A DNA stretch of 64,000 bases from Chengkuizengella sediminis (lineage in GTDB: Bacteria; Bacillota; Bacilli; Paenibacillales; KCTC-33759): NCBI RefSeq assembly GCF_010078385.1, contig NZ_SIJC01000015.1, forward strand, positions 1-64,000. Direction: 5' to 3'. Positions within the stretch are counted from its first letter, which is position 1. Every line of letters begins with the position of its first letter. This document shows, piece by piece, positions 46,811-57,198 of the stretch. Position numbers and translations under genes: made by a program. The notes beneath the pieces were generated by a model. It worked only from the letters and a program-made list of their open reading frames with translations. It was not told the origin of the DNA and did no database searches.

Positions 46811-47008
46811 TCACTCTTCTTTTGACCTTATTACTTTTTTCATTCTTTTTACAAACTTACTTCTTGGCATAAGAACACTATGTTGGCATCCTAAACATTT
46901 TATTCTAATGTCCATCCCCATTCTTATGATTTCCATTTCATTTGTTCCACATGGATGTTGTTTTTTCATTTGTACTACGTCACCCATCTGAAATTGATTA
47001 TTCTCCAT
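46811..47008 (-). CDS. DUF951 domain protein (YyzM-like)
   Basis: 65 residues. FQMGDVVQMKKQHPCGTNEMEIIRMGMDIRIKCLGCQHSVLMPRSKF is diagnostic of DUF951: a Cys-Gly plus Cys-x-x-Cys arrangement that could bind zinc. A conserved origin-region gene in Bacillota (yyzM); function unknown. ATG 47008 follows GAGGGTG. It lies 29 bases past the DUF3343 gene's 3' end, probably one transcript. Confidence 0.88.
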   Translation of the reverse strand: MENNQFQMGDVVQMKKQHPCGTNEMEIIRMGMDIRIKCLGCQHSVLMPRSKFVKRMKKVIRSKEE

Positions 47009-47037
47009 CTAATTTCACACCCTCTCACAATTGCGAA

Positions 47038-47280
47038 CTAAATCATTTTTACATATTGATGATTTTTCTTTTCAAATATACCCTTTATATCAACTTTTTC
47101 TGAAAGAATGATATTTTTGACCTTTTGTAAATCTTCTTTATGAAACTCTATTGATAGAGCACAACCAGCAGTAATTTCTTTTGGTGTTGGGCAAGTATCA
47201 ATATCTACTTCTGCATATTCTAAAAGCATCTCCGCTCGTAAAGCTTGTTGTGTTGAATCAAATGCAATTAACATTTCCAT
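47038..47280 (-). CDS. DUF3343 (putative Se/S carrier-like) protein
   Basis: 80 residues: MLIAFDSTQQALRAEMLLEYAEV, then DTCPTPKEITAGCALSIEF. The CPTP and GCALS Cys positions are the conserved part of the DUF3343/Se_S_carrier family, thought to pass sulfur or selenium. A cysteine desulfurase is nearby (48045). The two are separated by yyaC on the opposite strand. It lies upstream of the DUF951 gene. The carrier role is inference. Confidence 0.82.
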   Translation of the reverse strand: MEMLIAFDSTQQALRAEMLLEYAEVDIDTCPTPKEITAGCALSIEFHKEDLQKVKNIILSEKVDIKGIFEKKNHQYVKMI

Positions 47281-47421
47281 TTCATAATAACCCCATTTTT
47301 TTGTTAAAAGGTAGTATAAATCATAGATTAGATTCGTATACTAGTAAAGTAATTCTTCTTTCATCAATGATTCCCCAGAAATTACATAGATAAATATATT
47401 TAATATTATAGGAGGACTATT

Positions 47422-48018
47422 ATGAAATTAAGCTCTAAAAACTCAAAATCATCCCCAAAATCTTATAAAGTATCATATAAAGATCCAACTCATAAAAAAC
47501 AACTGACAAATGGTGTATATCAATTATTATCTACTGAAGTTGCAGATCGTAAAATCATTGCATTATGTATTGGGTCCGATCGTTCTACTGGAGATTCCTT
47601 AGGTCCTCTTGTAGGATATCATCTTAGTCAATTTAAAAACTGTACTTTCGATATTTTTGGCACTTTAGAAGAGCCTGTACATGCTGTAAATTTAAATGAT
47701 AAGTTGTCTGAAATCAACAACAAGTATCATAATCCTTTTATTATCGCAGTTGATGCCTGTCTTGGAAAACTCGCAAGTGTTGGTCATATCCAGATAGGAA
47801 GTGGTCCTTTAAAGCCTGGTGCTGGTGTAAACAAAAGTTTACCATCTGTCGGAAATATACATGTTACTGGTATTGTTAATGTCAGCGGTTTTATGGAATA
47901 TTTCGTTTTACAAAACACTCGTTTAAACTTAGTTGTTGAAATGTCTAAAATTATTGCTGATTCAATACAGTATTCCACTCAATATTTAAAACAACAATCT
48001 TATAATCACACAATTTAA
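47422..48018 (+). CDS. yyaC: YyaC, sporulation protease-fold protein
   Basis: 198 residues. ALCIGSDRSTGDSLGPLVGYHL, FGTLEEPVHAVNLNDKL, and FIIAVDACLGK, then GVNKSLPSVGNIHVTGIVNVSGFM are the YyaC signature, a Gpr-protease-fold family found in sporeformers near oriC. Asp residues in VDACLGK and SDRSTGDS form a candidate catalytic pair. ATG 47422 follows AGGAGG. It supports that the organism sporulates. Confidence 0.92.
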   Translation: MKLSSKNSKSSPKSYKVSYKDPTHKKQLTNGVYQLLSTEVADRKIIALCIGSDRSTGDSLGPLVGYHLSQFKNCTFDIFGTLEEPVHAVNLNDKLSEINNKYHNPFIIAVDACLGKLASVGHIQIGSGPLKPGAGVNKSLPSVGNIHVTGIVNVSGFMEYFVLQNTRLNLVVEMSKIIADSIQYSTQYLKQQSYNHTI

Positions 48019-48044
48019 GCAGTTCTCTATATTTTTTTCTTATT

Positions 48045-49202
48045 TCAGTGTTTTTTTTGGGCTATTTCTTTCACTGCTTCTAATATATAATCAATTTCTT
48101 CTTCCGTTGTAAAATATCCGACACTAGCTCTCACAGCACCGAAATCAAGGGTTCCTACTGTTTCATGTGCTAATGGTGTACAATGAAACCCAGATCGTAC
48201 TGCAATATTATAGCTTCGATCTAAACTAAAAGCGACATTGGATGCATCGAGACCTTCTATATTAAATGAAGTAATTCCTGTTTTATTATCCCCTAACCTT
48301 GGTCCTAATATTTTCACTTTTTGGATTTTTAATAATCCTTCCATTAGTCTTTGTGTAAGCTTCCATTCTTTCGTATGAATCTTCTCTACACTCTCATTTA
48401 ATACAAAACTCACACCTTCCTTTAATCCTGCTATTCCAGGTGTATTCTGCGTTCCTGATTCATAACGATCTGGTCTCACAGTGGGTTGTTCTATTTTTTC
48501 AGATTGACTTCCAGTCCCACCATGGATTAATGGTTCTATTTCAATTTGAGGGTTAATATATATCCCACCTGTACCTTGTGGTCCCAATAAACCTTTGTGA
48601 CCTGGAAAAGCCAATATGTCTATCCCCATTTTCTCGACATCTATTGGAATGAGTCCAGCAGTTTGTGCTGCATCTACTAGTGTGATCACACCTTTTTCCT
48701 TTGCTATGTTATTTATTTGTTCGATTGGCAAAATACTTCCTAGAAGGTTTGAACTATGATTACAAATCATTAGTTTTGTATTTTTTTGAATTGCATTTTC
48801 TACATCCTTTAGTTCAATTTGCCCTAGGATGTTTGTTTTTAAATATGTGATATCAATATTTAATATCTTTTTTAAATATTCCAACGGCCTTCTTACAGAG
48901 TTATGTTCTACGCTCGTACAAATGACATGATCATTTTCATTTAACAATCCTTTAATCGCCAAATTTAAGGCTTCCGTTGTGTTTAGACAAAATGAAATGT
49001 GATTTGGATCATTAATTCCGAACAATTTAGCCAAATGTTTCCTAGTTTGAAATAAGATTCTACTTGCCTGTACCGCCATTTGATGACTACCTCTACCAGG
49101 ATTTGCCGCAAAATTTACAACTGCTTCATTCATTGCCTCAACGACTGTTGCTGGTTTAGGCCAAGATGATGCTGCATTATCAAAGTATCGCAATCGCATC
49201 AT
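48045..49202 (-). CDS. Cysteine-desulfurase-like class V aminotransferase
   Basis: About 385 residues; start ATG 49202 (or 49199) close to AAGGAG. PLP-binding Lys is in AFPGHKGLLGPQG; TSVEHNSVRRPLE and MICNHSSNLLGSI are family-typical, and Cys of GFHCTPLAHETVG is the active-site loop (persulfide). It is the IscS/CsdA-like subtype found near oriC in Paenibacillaceae. It can mobilise sulfur from cysteine for carrier proteins. DUF3343 lies nearby, suggestive but unproven. Confidence 0.85.
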   Translation of the reverse strand: MMRLRYFDNAASSWPKPATVVEAMNEAVVNFAANPGRGSHQMAVQASRILFQTRKHLAKLFGINDPNHISFCLNTTEALNLAIKGLLNENDHVICTSVEHNSVRRPLEYLKKILNIDITYLKTNILGQIELKDVENAIQKNTKLMICNHSSNLLGSILPIEQINNIAKEKGVITLVDAAQTAGLIPIDVEKMGIDILAFPGHKGLLGPQGTGGIYINPQIEIEPLIHGGTGSQSEKIEQPTVRPDRYESGTQNTPGIAGLKEGVSFVLNESVEKIHTKEWKLTQRLMEGLLKIQKVKILGPRLGDNKTGITSFNIEGLDASNVAFSLDRSYNIAVRSGFHCTPLAHETVGTLDFGAVRASVGYFTTEEEIDYILEAVKEIAQKKH

Positions 49203-49379
49203 ATCTCTCCTTTTTAATCCATTTTTAACTATCATAATACAATTTTATATATAATTCACTCTAATGCGTAACCAGTCCTTGATTTTTTTAGATTTTTCTA
49301 AATATATAGGGTGTGATATTTATACTTTCCTACCCTATAAAGAAAACTCATTAAAAATATTTATAAATTCACAATATGT

Positions 49380-49455
49380 AAAAAAACATACCATAAATCA
49401 ATCATTTTAGACCGTTCATTCCTCAGGGTCTTTTATCGAATTGAAATGGTATGTT
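49380..49455 (-). terminator. Terminator of parA-parB
   Basis: AACATACCAT (49385-49394) pairs with ATGGTATGTT (49446-49455), enclosing an inner hairpin with AGACC/GGGTCT. A U7 run follows on the minus RNA. Confidence 0.75.
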
Positions 49456-49484
49456 TCATTATATTCACTTATATGTTCGATAGC

Positions 49485-50318
49485 CTACAATAAATCTAAC
49501 AACCTTTGTAAATCATCTTTCGAATAATAAGAAAGTTCAATAATTCCTTTATCATTTTGATTATTTTTGATTTTAACTGTTGTTTTATATTTGTCTCTAA
49601 GTTCATCTTCAAGTTGTGTAATAAATGGATTGTTGGTTTTAATTTTTTTCTTCTTACTTTTTGTTTCTTGTGTGTTTTGTATCGCTTTTTCTAATTCTCT
49701 GACACTCCACTCATTTTTAATTGTTAAATTAGTCATCTCTTTTTTTAAATTATTATCTTTTAATCCAACTATCGCTCTTGCATGTCCCATGGATAATGTT
49801 CCACGTGAAACATACTGTTTTATTTCATTAGGCAACTGAAGTAACCGCATAAAATTTGCAATATGAGATCTTGATTTTCCAACTTTAACAGATAACTCCT
49901 CTTGTGTAATATCAAATTTCTCTATTAACGATTGATAAGCAACTGCAACTTCCATCGGATTTAAATCCTCACGTTGTAAGTTTTCTATCAAAGCAATTTC
50001 CGTGACCTGTTGATCTGTAAAAGAGCGTACTACAGCAGGTACCGTTTTTAACCCACACTTTTTTGAAGCCCGCCATCTTCTTTCACCTGCTATAATCTCA
50101 TATCCTCTTAATACTTGTCTTACTATTATTGGCTGAATTACTCCATGTTCCTTAATAGATAATGCTAGTTCATCAATTTTATCCTCTAAAAAATTTTTAC
50201 GAGGTTGATACGGATTAGGACGTAAATTTGATAAACCTATCTCAATCACTTTATCATCTTCTTGTAATTCTAGCGCTGGAATTAAAGCATCTAGACCTCT
50301 ACCTAAACGCTTAGTCAA
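49485..50318 (-). CDS. parB: Chromosome segregation protein ParB/Spo0J
   Basis: 277 residues. N-terminal arginine-rich MTKRLGRGLDALIP; the CTPase/ParB core GERRWRASK and NLQREDLNPMEVA; helix-turn-helix SVKVGKSRSHIANFMRLLQLP; C-terminal dimer. It loads as a CTP-gated clamp at parS and works with ParA. TTG 50318 start overlaps the parA stop by eight bases. A perfect parS is inside the gene. Confidence 0.96.
   Translation of the reverse strand: MTKRLGRGLDALIPALELQEDDKVIEIGLSNLRPNPYQPRKNFLEDKIDELALSIKEHGVIQPIIVRQVLRGYEIIAGERRWRASKKCGLKTVPAVVRSFTDQQVTEIALIENLQREDLNPMEVAVAYQSLIEKFDITQEELSVKVGKSRSHIANFMRLLQLPNEIKQYVSRGTLSMGHARAIVGLKDNNLKKEMTNLTIKNEWSVRELEKAIQNTQETKSKKKKIKTNNPFITQLEDELRDKYKTTVKIKNNQNDKGIIELSYYSKDDLQRLLDLL
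49797..49812. promoter_or_regulatory. parS site inside parB
   Basis: TGTTCCACGTGAAACA, a perfect 16-bp Bacillales parS. It nucleates ParB spreading near oriC, as in B. subtilis where spo0J also holds parS. Confidence 0.95.
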
Positions 50319-51072
50319 TTGAAATCACTTCCTTAGCAAGTTCCAAATATACTTCTGCTCCCTTTGATTTTGCATCATAAGTAATGATAGGTTTCCCATG
50401 ACTTGGTGCTTCACTCAATCTAACATTTCTAGGAATAATAGTCTGATATACCTTCTCTTGAAAGTACTTTTTCACTTCTTCAATTACTTGAATACCAAGA
50501 TTAGTTCTAGCATCTAACATTGTTAATAAGACTCCTTCAATCTGTAAATTAGTATTCAAATGTTTTTGTACCAAGCGTACTGTGTTTAATAGCTGACTCA
50601 AACCTTCTAATGCGTAGTACTCACATTGAATGGGTATAATTACTGAATCTGCAGCGGTTAATGAATTAACCGTTAAAATACCAAGTGAAGGTGGGCAATC
50701 AATTAATACATAATCATAAAGATGCTTCACAAGCTGTATAGATTTTTTTAATCTGATTTCTCTAGAAATAGTCGGTACTAGTTCTATTTCTGCACCAGCT
50801 AATTGGATTGTTGCGGGTAAGATATCTAAATTATCTATTTCAGAGTTGCAAATTGCATCTTTTGGATGAACATCATTAATAATGACATCATAAATACAGT
50901 GAACTACATCGGCTTTATTGATTCCAACACCACTTGTTGTATTTCCTTGGGGATCGATATCTACTAATAATACCTTTTTACCTAAGGTGGCTAAAGAGGC
51001 TCCTAAATTAATAGAGGTTGTTGTTTTTCCAACCCCACCTTTTTGATTTGTAATTGCAATTATTTTAGACAA
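50311..51072 (-). CDS. parA: Chromosome segregation ATPase ParA/Soj
   Basis: 253 residues. The deviant Walker A is TNQKGGVGKTTTSINLGA, with LLVDIDPQGNTTSG and DYVLIDCPPSLGILTVN. It is a dimerising ATPase that rides the nucleoid, interacts with ParB and controls DnaA. Start TTG 51072 behind GAGGTGA. Transcribed with parB. Confidence 0.96.
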   Translation of the reverse strand: MSKIIAITNQKGGVGKTTTSINLGASLATLGKKVLLVDIDPQGNTTSGVGINKADVVHCIYDVIINDVHPKDAICNSEIDNLDILPATIQLAGAEIELVPTISREIRLKKSIQLVKHLYDYVLIDCPPSLGILTVNSLTAADSVIIPIQCEYYALEGLSQLLNTVRLVQKHLNTNLQIEGVLLTMLDARTNLGIQVIEEVKKYFQEKVYQTIIPRNVRLSEAPSHGKPIITYDAKSKGAEVYLELAKEVISID

Positions 51073-51636
51073 TACTCTTTCACCTCATAAAAAAATTTAA
51101 AACTTTCAAAAGAATAATACATTATAACTTACAAGAAACTTTAAGGTAATCCATTCAAAGAAAATATGGTTGCATTATTAAGTAAAGTAATGCACATTCT
51201 CATCCCCTTAATCAAAAGCTCGTTACATACGAATTACAATGAGTAATTAGTGTGATTACTTAAATAAATTTCTAAGTTGATATTCTTAGAAAAAATATGC
51301 AATCTATTACATTGTAACAATTACTAACTTTTGAGGAAATGGACTGATGAGATAAATATAGCAGTTAAATAAATACTAGATTAGTTATATTATATATTAG
51401 ATTTGATCTTATAAAAACATATAATTTTGAATAATTCATGCAAATGAGTATATATTTGGATTTATACCATAATTCATAGGATAAGTCCTTTCTAACTATA
51501 AAATAACTCAATAAAAAATTATTAAAGGTAAAAATAAAACCTCCACCCTTATTATGACATGGAAGCTTTATCGTTATTTTTGTGATCTAAAAGTAACTGG
51601 ATATTTATGTTTTCAATTTATTTTCATATTATAAAT
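51073..51636. other. AT-rich gap between parA and noc
   Basis: About 560 bases with no credible ORF. It contains the noc terminator at 51534-51568 and, presumably, the parAB promoter near 51100. No DnaA box, parS or recognised repeat. Confidence 0.6.
51534..51568 (-). terminator. Terminator of noc
   Basis: AAACCTCCA (51537-51545) pairs with TGGAAGCTT (51560-51568) in minus-strand RNA using two G-U pairs, then a U-rich tract (UUUUAUUUUU). Confidence 0.65.
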
Positions 51637-52455
51637 TTACTCTTTTTTAGGAATTTTAAAAGATATTTCATAATAATCATCGTAATCTTTTTCATCTTTT
51701 GTTATCTTTAAGCCTGAATCAACAACCATATCAAATGATTGACGTATTGTATTTACTGCCAAACGAATGTCCTTTGAAAAAGAGACTCTTTTAGATTTTT
51801 TTGATTTAGAGATTTCCTTATAAAGATTAACCCTAGCTTCTGTTTGTTTTACATTTAAATCTTTTTTAATCACTTCATCTAAAAGCTTAATTTGCAGCTC
51901 TTCGCTGTCTAATGAGAGCAAAGCTCTTGCATGTCTCTCAGTAATAGTTCTAGTTAACAAAGCAGATTTTACAGGTTCAGATAAGTTTAGTAAACGGAGT
52001 TTATTAGCTATCGTAGATTGGCTTTTCCCGATTCTTTGAGCTAAACTTTCTTGTGTTAGCTGGTGTATTTCTATTAATTTCTGATAAGCAATAGCTTCCT
52101 CTATAGAAGTGAGCCCTTCACGTTGTAAGTTTTCAATTAACGCAATTGAAGCAGCTTGAGAATCATTATATTCTTTTATAATTGCTGGAATAGTTTCTAA
52201 ACTCAATTTTTTTACTGCTCTAAATCTTCTCTCACCTGCAATAATTTCAAATTTACTATCCCTCACTCGTACAACTATAGGTTGAATAACACCATGTGTT
52301 TTTATCGTTTGACACAATTCATCTATTTTGTCTTCATCAAAAACTTCCCTTGGTTGATATGGACTTGGAACAATCTCTTCTACTGGAATTGCTTTCACCT
52401 CAGCACCACTATTTCGATCTGAAAATCCAAGTAACTTTGTAAACTGATCTTTCAT
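51637..52455 (-). CDS. noc: Nucleoid occlusion protein Noc
   Basis: 272 residues, ParB-family paralog. N-terminal amphipathic targeting segment [14 protein letters not shown], which in B. subtilis Noc carries the membrane-associating helix; then [36 protein letters not shown] and helix-turn-helix [18 protein letters not shown]. Noc binds NBS sites and blocks FtsZ rings over DNA. A paralog rather than a second parB because of that N-terminus and its place beside rsmG. No NBS consensus is seen in the window. Confidence 0.92.
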   Translation of the reverse strand: MKDQFTKLLGFSDRNSGAEVKAIPVEEIVPSPYQPREVFDEDKIDELCQTIKTHGVIQPIVVRVRDSKFEIIAGERRFRAVKKLSLETIPAIIKEYNDSQAASIALIENLQREGLTSIEEAIAYQKLIEIHQLTQESLAQRIGKSQSTIANKLRLLNLSEPVKSALLTRTITERHARALLSLDSEELQIKLLDEVIKKDLNVKQTEARVNLYKEISKSKKSKRVSFSKDIRLAVNTIRQSFDMVVDSGLKITKDEKDYDDYYEISFKIPKKE

Positions 52456-52856
52456 TATTTAATGACCACCTATCTCTCCTACTAGCTGTGACTATACTTT
52501 TTGTTTAAATCATACCGGTGAATGGAGTTAACTGAAAAAATTAAAATGTTAGGGTTTAACTATTCGCTCAACAAAAATAATCTTATGAAATTCATTCCTT
52601 AAGACGATTGGTTATTAAAAAGTACAGGTTTAATTGCATATTGTTTAAGCTATTACTATTAATGAAACTATATATGTAAGAAAATATTTATTAATATTAA
52701 TTCTCCATTCATTTCTATATTCCTGCAACTTTAACAAATCTATCACATTCAAATTCAAAAATAAATCAAATACGGACTAGATTTCTTTTCGCTTTTATCA
52801 AGACTATCATAAAATAGTAGTAGATTCTTCAATGAAGAATCTTAAACGTGATTTTA

Positions 52857-52872
52857 TGTTTCACGTGGAACA
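52857..52872. promoter_or_regulatory. parS site upstream of noc
   Basis: TGTTTCACGTGGAACA, the exact reverse complement of the site inside parB. It lies in the 490-base gap between rsmG and noc, 14 bases from a small 8-bp hairpin (52822-52842). The rest of the gap shows no gene. Confidence 0.95.
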
Positions 52873-52949
52873 TTAAAACCCCTAATCCCCAGAATCAAAC
52901 AATTAATCATCACCTTTTCCAAATCAAGTAAACCTTTAATAGATTGTAT

Positions 52950-53663
52950 TTAAACCAGTGGATTTTTGATTGGTGTACCTGGATTTCTGGGGTATTTTTT
53001 TGGAGTTGATCCTATTTTGTGAATAAATATAAAGTTTCGATCAGAATGGTCTGGTAATTGGAAATTGACTACCTTTGATAAAGATCCCTTTAGTTGTTTT
53101 AAACTATTACGTGCTTCATTTATCTCTTCAGATGTATTAGGACCTTTCATGGCTACAAATTGCCCTCCTTCTTTCACAAAAGGAAGACAATATTCGTTTA
53201 AGACGTTTAACTTAGCTACAGCTCTAGCGGTTACCAAATCAAAATGATCTCTGAGATTTTGATTTCTTCCAAGTTCTTCAGCTCTACCATGAATACATTC
53301 CACATCAGCAAGTTGTAATTCTGCAGTGAGATGATTCAGAAAACGAATTCTTTTCTTTAAAGAATCTACAATGGATATCTTTAAATGAGGAAACATAATT
53401 TTTAAGGGGATGCTCGGAAAACCAGCACCAGACCCAATATCAGCTATAGTTTTGAGTTGTGATATAGGTACATAAAAAGCTAAAGAAATGGAATCATAAA
53501 AATGTTTTATGAAAACCTGTTCTTTATCCGTAATAGCAGTTAAATTCATACGATCATTCCAGTCCACCAATATAAGAAAATATTTTTCAAATAAATCCCA
53601 CTGTTCAGAAGAAATGCTCATATTATTATTTTTTAATAATAAAGAAAATTGTTTAAAGTTCAT
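52950..53663 (-). CDS. rsmG: 16S rRNA (guanine-527-N7)-methyltransferase RsmG
   Basis: 237 residues from ATG 53663, one base after the mnmG stop; an upstream in-frame extension is an artifact. DWNDRMNLTAITDKEQVFIKHFYDS and IADIGSGAGFPSIPLKIMFP (SAM motif I), with FDLVTARAVAKLNVL and FVAMKGPNT. It methylates G527 in the 530 loop; loss gives low-level streptomycin resistance. Part of the mnmG-rsmG pair. Confidence 0.95.
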   Translation of the reverse strand: MNFKQFSLLLKNNNMSISSEQWDLFEKYFLILVDWNDRMNLTAITDKEQVFIKHFYDSISLAFYVPISQLKTIADIGSGAGFPSIPLKIMFPHLKISIVDSLKKRIRFLNHLTAELQLADVECIHGRAEELGRNQNLRDHFDLVTARAVAKLNVLNEYCLPFVKEGGQFVAMKGPNTSEEINEARNSLKQLKGSLSKVVNFQLPDHSDRNFIFIHKIGSTPKKYPRNPGTPIKNPLV

Positions 53664-53664
53664 A

Positions 53665-55560
53665 TTATCCTCTTCTCGCTGCCACAACTTTATTGTAATG
53701 CTCTAAATAAACTAATAATATAGAAATATCAGCAGGTGTTACTCCAGATATTCTTGAAGCTTGCCCAATTGAGATGGGTCTTATATCAGAAAGCTTTTGC
53801 CTTGCTTCTATAGCTATCCCTTGAACATCATCATAATCGATATCAGAAGGTATTTTTTTCTTCTCCATTTTTCTTAAACGCTTAACCTGGACAAGTTGTT
53901 TTTCTATATATCCAGAATATTTAATTTGAATTTCTACCTGTTCTTTTTCTTCTTCGGACAATTCAATTTCTGAAGGTGAAAATAATTCAATATGATGATA
54001 TAAAATTTCTGGTCTACGCAATAATGATGCTGCATCCACTGAATTATTTAAAATAGTGGAATTTACTTCTTCCAACTTTTGTTGCACTTCTGGATTAGGT
54101 CTAATTTTTGTCGATTTTAGTCGAATAAGCTCGTTTTCTATTTTTTTACTTTTTTCCATAAATTTAACATATCTGCTCTCTGGTATTAACCCAATTTCGT
54201 AACCAGTAGGAGTTAAACGTAAATCAGCATTATCATGCCTTAACAATAAACGATATTCTGCACGTGAAGTTAACAATCGATAGGGTTCATTTGTTCCTTT
54301 CGTCACTAAATCATCAATTAGAACCCCTATATATCCTTGAGAACGCTGAATAATAACAGGTTCTTCTCCCTTCACTTTTCTGGCTGCATTAATACCGGCC
54401 ATGATCCCCTGCCCAGCTGCTTCTTCATATCCAGAAGTTCCATTAATTTGACCAGCAGTATATAAATTCGAAATTCTTTTTGTTTCCAACGTAGGCCACA
54501 GCTGTGTTGGAACTACTGCATCATACTCAATTGCATATCCAGTTCGCATCATCTGAACATTTTCCAAACCAGGAATGGATTGTAATATTTTTAACTGAAC
54601 ATCCTCAGGCATACTAGTTGATAATCCCTGTACGTAATACTCAGTGGTGTACCTTCCTTCAGGCTCCAAAAATATTTGATGTTTTGGTTTATCGCTAAAA
54701 CGCACAATTTTATCTTCTATAGATGGACAATATCTCGGACCAGTACCTTCAATCACTCCAGAATACATAGGGGCACGAGATAAATTGTTATTAATGGTTT
54801 CATGTGTTTCTCTCGATGTATAGGTTAACCAACAAGGTAATTGTTCTTTGTCAATACCTTTAGTTGTTTCAAATGAAAAATGTTTAGGATTTTTATCCCC
54901 TGGCTGTTCTTCTGTTTTAGAAAAATCAATCGTATCTTTATGAACTCTAGGCGGAGTTCCTGTTTTAAATCGAACTAAATCAAAACCTAATGATTTTAAA
55001 CAATCAGAAAGCTTAATAGAAGGCTGTTGGTTATTTGGACCACTTTCATATATAACCTCACCCATGATGACTTTACCACGTAAATAAGTACCTGTAGTAA
55101 GAACGACTGTTTCACTTCTAAATTCGGCTCCTGTTTTCGTAACAACACCGACGCAAACTCCATTTTCAACAATTAATTCTTCTACCATTCCTTGTTGCAA
55201 AGTTAAGTTATCCTGTTTTTCTATCGTTTCTTTTAAAGCATTCTGATAAAAAAACTTGTCTGCTTGTGCTCGCAATGCATGAACAGCAGGTCCCTTTCCA
55301 GTGTTTAACATCCTTAACTGGATATAAGTTTTGTCAATATTTCTACCCATCTCTCCACCTAAAGCATCAATTTCTCTAACAACATGGCCCTTTGCTGGTC
55401 CTCCAATAGAAGGATTACATGGCATAAAAGCGACCATATCCAAATTAATCGTGATTAATAATGTTTGACATCCCATTCTTGCAGCAGCTAATGCAGCCTC
55501 ACATCCAGCGTGACCAGCTCCAATGACAATAACATCATACTCACCAGCTTGATACCCCAT
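53665..55560 (-). CDS. mnmG: tRNA modification enzyme MnmG (GidA)
   Basis: 631 residues. FAD-binding [21 protein letters not shown], then [22 protein letters not shown] and a C-terminal helical domain binding MnmE. With MnmE it makes cmnm5U34 at the wobble base of tRNAs reading NNA/NNG codons. [20 protein letters not shown]-type Gly stretch is present ([14 protein letters not shown]). Start ATG 55560 after GGAGGG. Confidence 0.97.
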   Translation of the reverse strand: MGYQAGEYDVIVIGAGHAGCEAALAAARMGCQTLLITINLDMVAFMPCNPSIGGPAKGHVVREIDALGGEMGRNIDKTYIQLRMLNTGKGPAVHALRAQADKFFYQNALKETIEKQDNLTLQQGMVEELIVENGVCVGVVTKTGAEFRSETVVLTTGTYLRGKVIMGEVIYESGPNNQQPSIKLSDCLKSLGFDLVRFKTGTPPRVHKDTIDFSKTEEQPGDKNPKHFSFETTKGIDKEQLPCWLTYTSRETHETINNNLSRAPMYSGVIEGTGPRYCPSIEDKIVRFSDKPKHQIFLEPEGRYTTEYYVQGLSTSMPEDVQLKILQSIPGLENVQMMRTGYAIEYDAVVPTQLWPTLETKRISNLYTAGQINGTSGYEEAAGQGIMAGINAARKVKGEEPVIIQRSQGYIGVLIDDLVTKGTNEPYRLLTSRAEYRLLLRHDNADLRLTPTGYEIGLIPESRYVKFMEKSKKIENELIRLKSTKIRPNPEVQQKLEEVNSTILNNSVDAASLLRRPEILYHHIELFSPSEIELSEEEKEQVEIQIKYSGYIEKQLVQVKRLRKMEKKKIPSDIDYDDVQGIAIEARQKLSDIRPISIGQASRISGVTPADISILLVYLEHYNKVVAARRG

Positions 55561-55607
55561 TTATTTTAGCCCTCCTTTACCTATTTTTTTCATTTATTAA
55601 TTGATAC

Positions 55608-56981
55608 TTATTTACCCAGGCAAAATTGGGAAAAGATTTGATCGATTAACGATTCACTAACTGCATCACCAATCACTTCACCTAAGTCTTCCCAAGCATT
55701 TCTAATATCAATTTGAAGCATGTCAATTGGAATATCATGTGTCCCTTTTAATGCTTCTTCTAATGATCTCTTTGCTTTATTTAAAAGATGAATGTGTCTT
55801 ACATTACTCACATACGAAGAATCTGTAGACTCTATTTTTCCATTGAAAAACATGTTTGCAATAACTTTCTCTAGTTCGGATTGACCTTGGTCATTTTTAA
55901 TTGACATTTTTACAATCTGTTCTTCAGTAAATTGATTCGTCAACTGGTTTAGTTCTATTTTATTAGGTAAGTCTGTTTTATTTAAAACGACAATAACCTG
56001 CTTATTTTTAAGTTCGTGAAATAACTTAATTTCATCATCATGTATTGGCTCATTTTGATTGATTACAAATAAAACTAATTCCGCATCTTTAAGCGATTCT
56101 TTTGATCTCTCAACCCCAATTTTTTCAACAACATCACTAGTTTCTCGCAAACCTGCTGTATCTAATAATTTTAATGGAACTCCACCTACAGTAACATATT
56201 CTTCAATCACATCTCTTGTCGTTCCAGGAATATCGGTAACAATGGCTTTGTTTTCCCTCGCTAATAAATTTAATAAAGATGACTTGCCAACATTGGGTCT
56301 GCCAATAATAGCTGTTACAATTCCTTCTCTTAAAATTTTCCCCTGATTTGCATTCTTTAATAATTCATCAATGATTAAAATAGCTTGGCTGCATTTATCT
56401 GCAATATACTTATAAGTAAGTTCCTCAACATCATGTTCAGGATAATCAATATTTACTTCAATATGAGCCATCAATTCAATAAGTAATTTTCTTAAATTCA
56501 CAATTTTATCTGATAATGAACCCTCTACTTGTTTCATGGCAACAGAATAAGCTCGATCCGACTTAGAACGTATAAGATCGATAACTGCTTCAGCTTGTGT
56601 TAAATCAATTCTACCGTTTAAAAAAGCCCTTTTAGTAAACTCTCCAGGTTCTGCTAAACGAGCGCCATTTAGCAACAATAATTCCAATGTTTTTTTAACT
56701 GCTATTAATCCACCATGACAACTAATTTCAACTACATTTTCTTTTGTAAAAGATCTTGGGGCTAACATCACAGTTAACAAGACCTCATCTACTTTCAGCC
56801 CTGTATCTGATTCTTTTATGTACCCATATTGCACAGTATGGGTTTTCATATCAGAAGCTTTCTGTTTTGCATAAAAAATGGTATCAGCAATGGAAACGGC
56901 TTCAGGACCACTAATACGAATCATTGCAATACCACCTTCACCAAGCGGTGTTGAAATGGCGGCAATTGTATCGGAAATCAT
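55608..56981 (-). CDS. mnmE: tRNA modification GTPase MnmE (TrmE)
   Basis: 457 residues from ATG 56981 after AGAGGTG. N-terminal dimer domain DTIAAISTPLGEGGIAMIRISG (THF-binding type), helical domain and inserted G domain with GRPNVGKSSLLN, DIPGTTRDV, DTAGLRE and NKTD. C-terminal CLGK is the conserved Cys-x-Gly-Lys end. Partner of MnmG. The gap to mnmG is 47 bases. Confidence 0.97.
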   Translation of the reverse strand: MISDTIAAISTPLGEGGIAMIRISGPEAVSIADTIFYAKQKASDMKTHTVQYGYIKESDTGLKVDEVLLTVMLAPRSFTKENVVEISCHGGLIAVKKTLELLLLNGARLAEPGEFTKRAFLNGRIDLTQAEAVIDLIRSKSDRAYSVAMKQVEGSLSDKIVNLRKLLIELMAHIEVNIDYPEHDVEELTYKYIADKCSQAILIIDELLKNANQGKILREGIVTAIIGRPNVGKSSLLNLLARENKAIVTDIPGTTRDVIEEYVTVGGVPLKLLDTAGLRETSDVVEKIGVERSKESLKDAELVLFVINQNEPIHDDEIKLFHELKNKQVIVVLNKTDLPNKIELNQLTNQFTEEQIVKMSIKNDQGQSELEKVIANMFFNGKIESTDSSYVSNVRHIHLLNKAKRSLEEALKGTHDIPIDMLQIDIRNAWEDLGEVIGDAVSESLIDQIFSQFCLGK

Positions 56982-57117
56982 GAACACACCTCTTTATCCC
57001 GTAATATTACCTTTTATCAATTTATCATTCACAAATTCACTTTCAAATTATAAAAAAAGATTCCTTTTACTTTCAATTAAAGCTATTTTTAAAATTCTTA
57101 AACAAGCTCCAAATGGT

Positions 57118-57157
57118 AAAAAAGCAATGGCTCATTCAATAAATAATAAGCCATTGC
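57118..57157 (-). terminator. Terminator of yidC-khpB
   Basis: GCAATGGCT (57124-57132) pairs with AGCCATTGC (57149-57157), with U6 on the minus RNA. Confidence 0.85.
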
Positions 57158-57198
57158 AGAAAATGAATAACCATATTTTAAATCATAAGATAATAATT

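Noticed and set aside
54205-54240. CACGTG within mnmG as a third parS
   Set aside because: Flanks differ from the 16-bp consensus at several positions.
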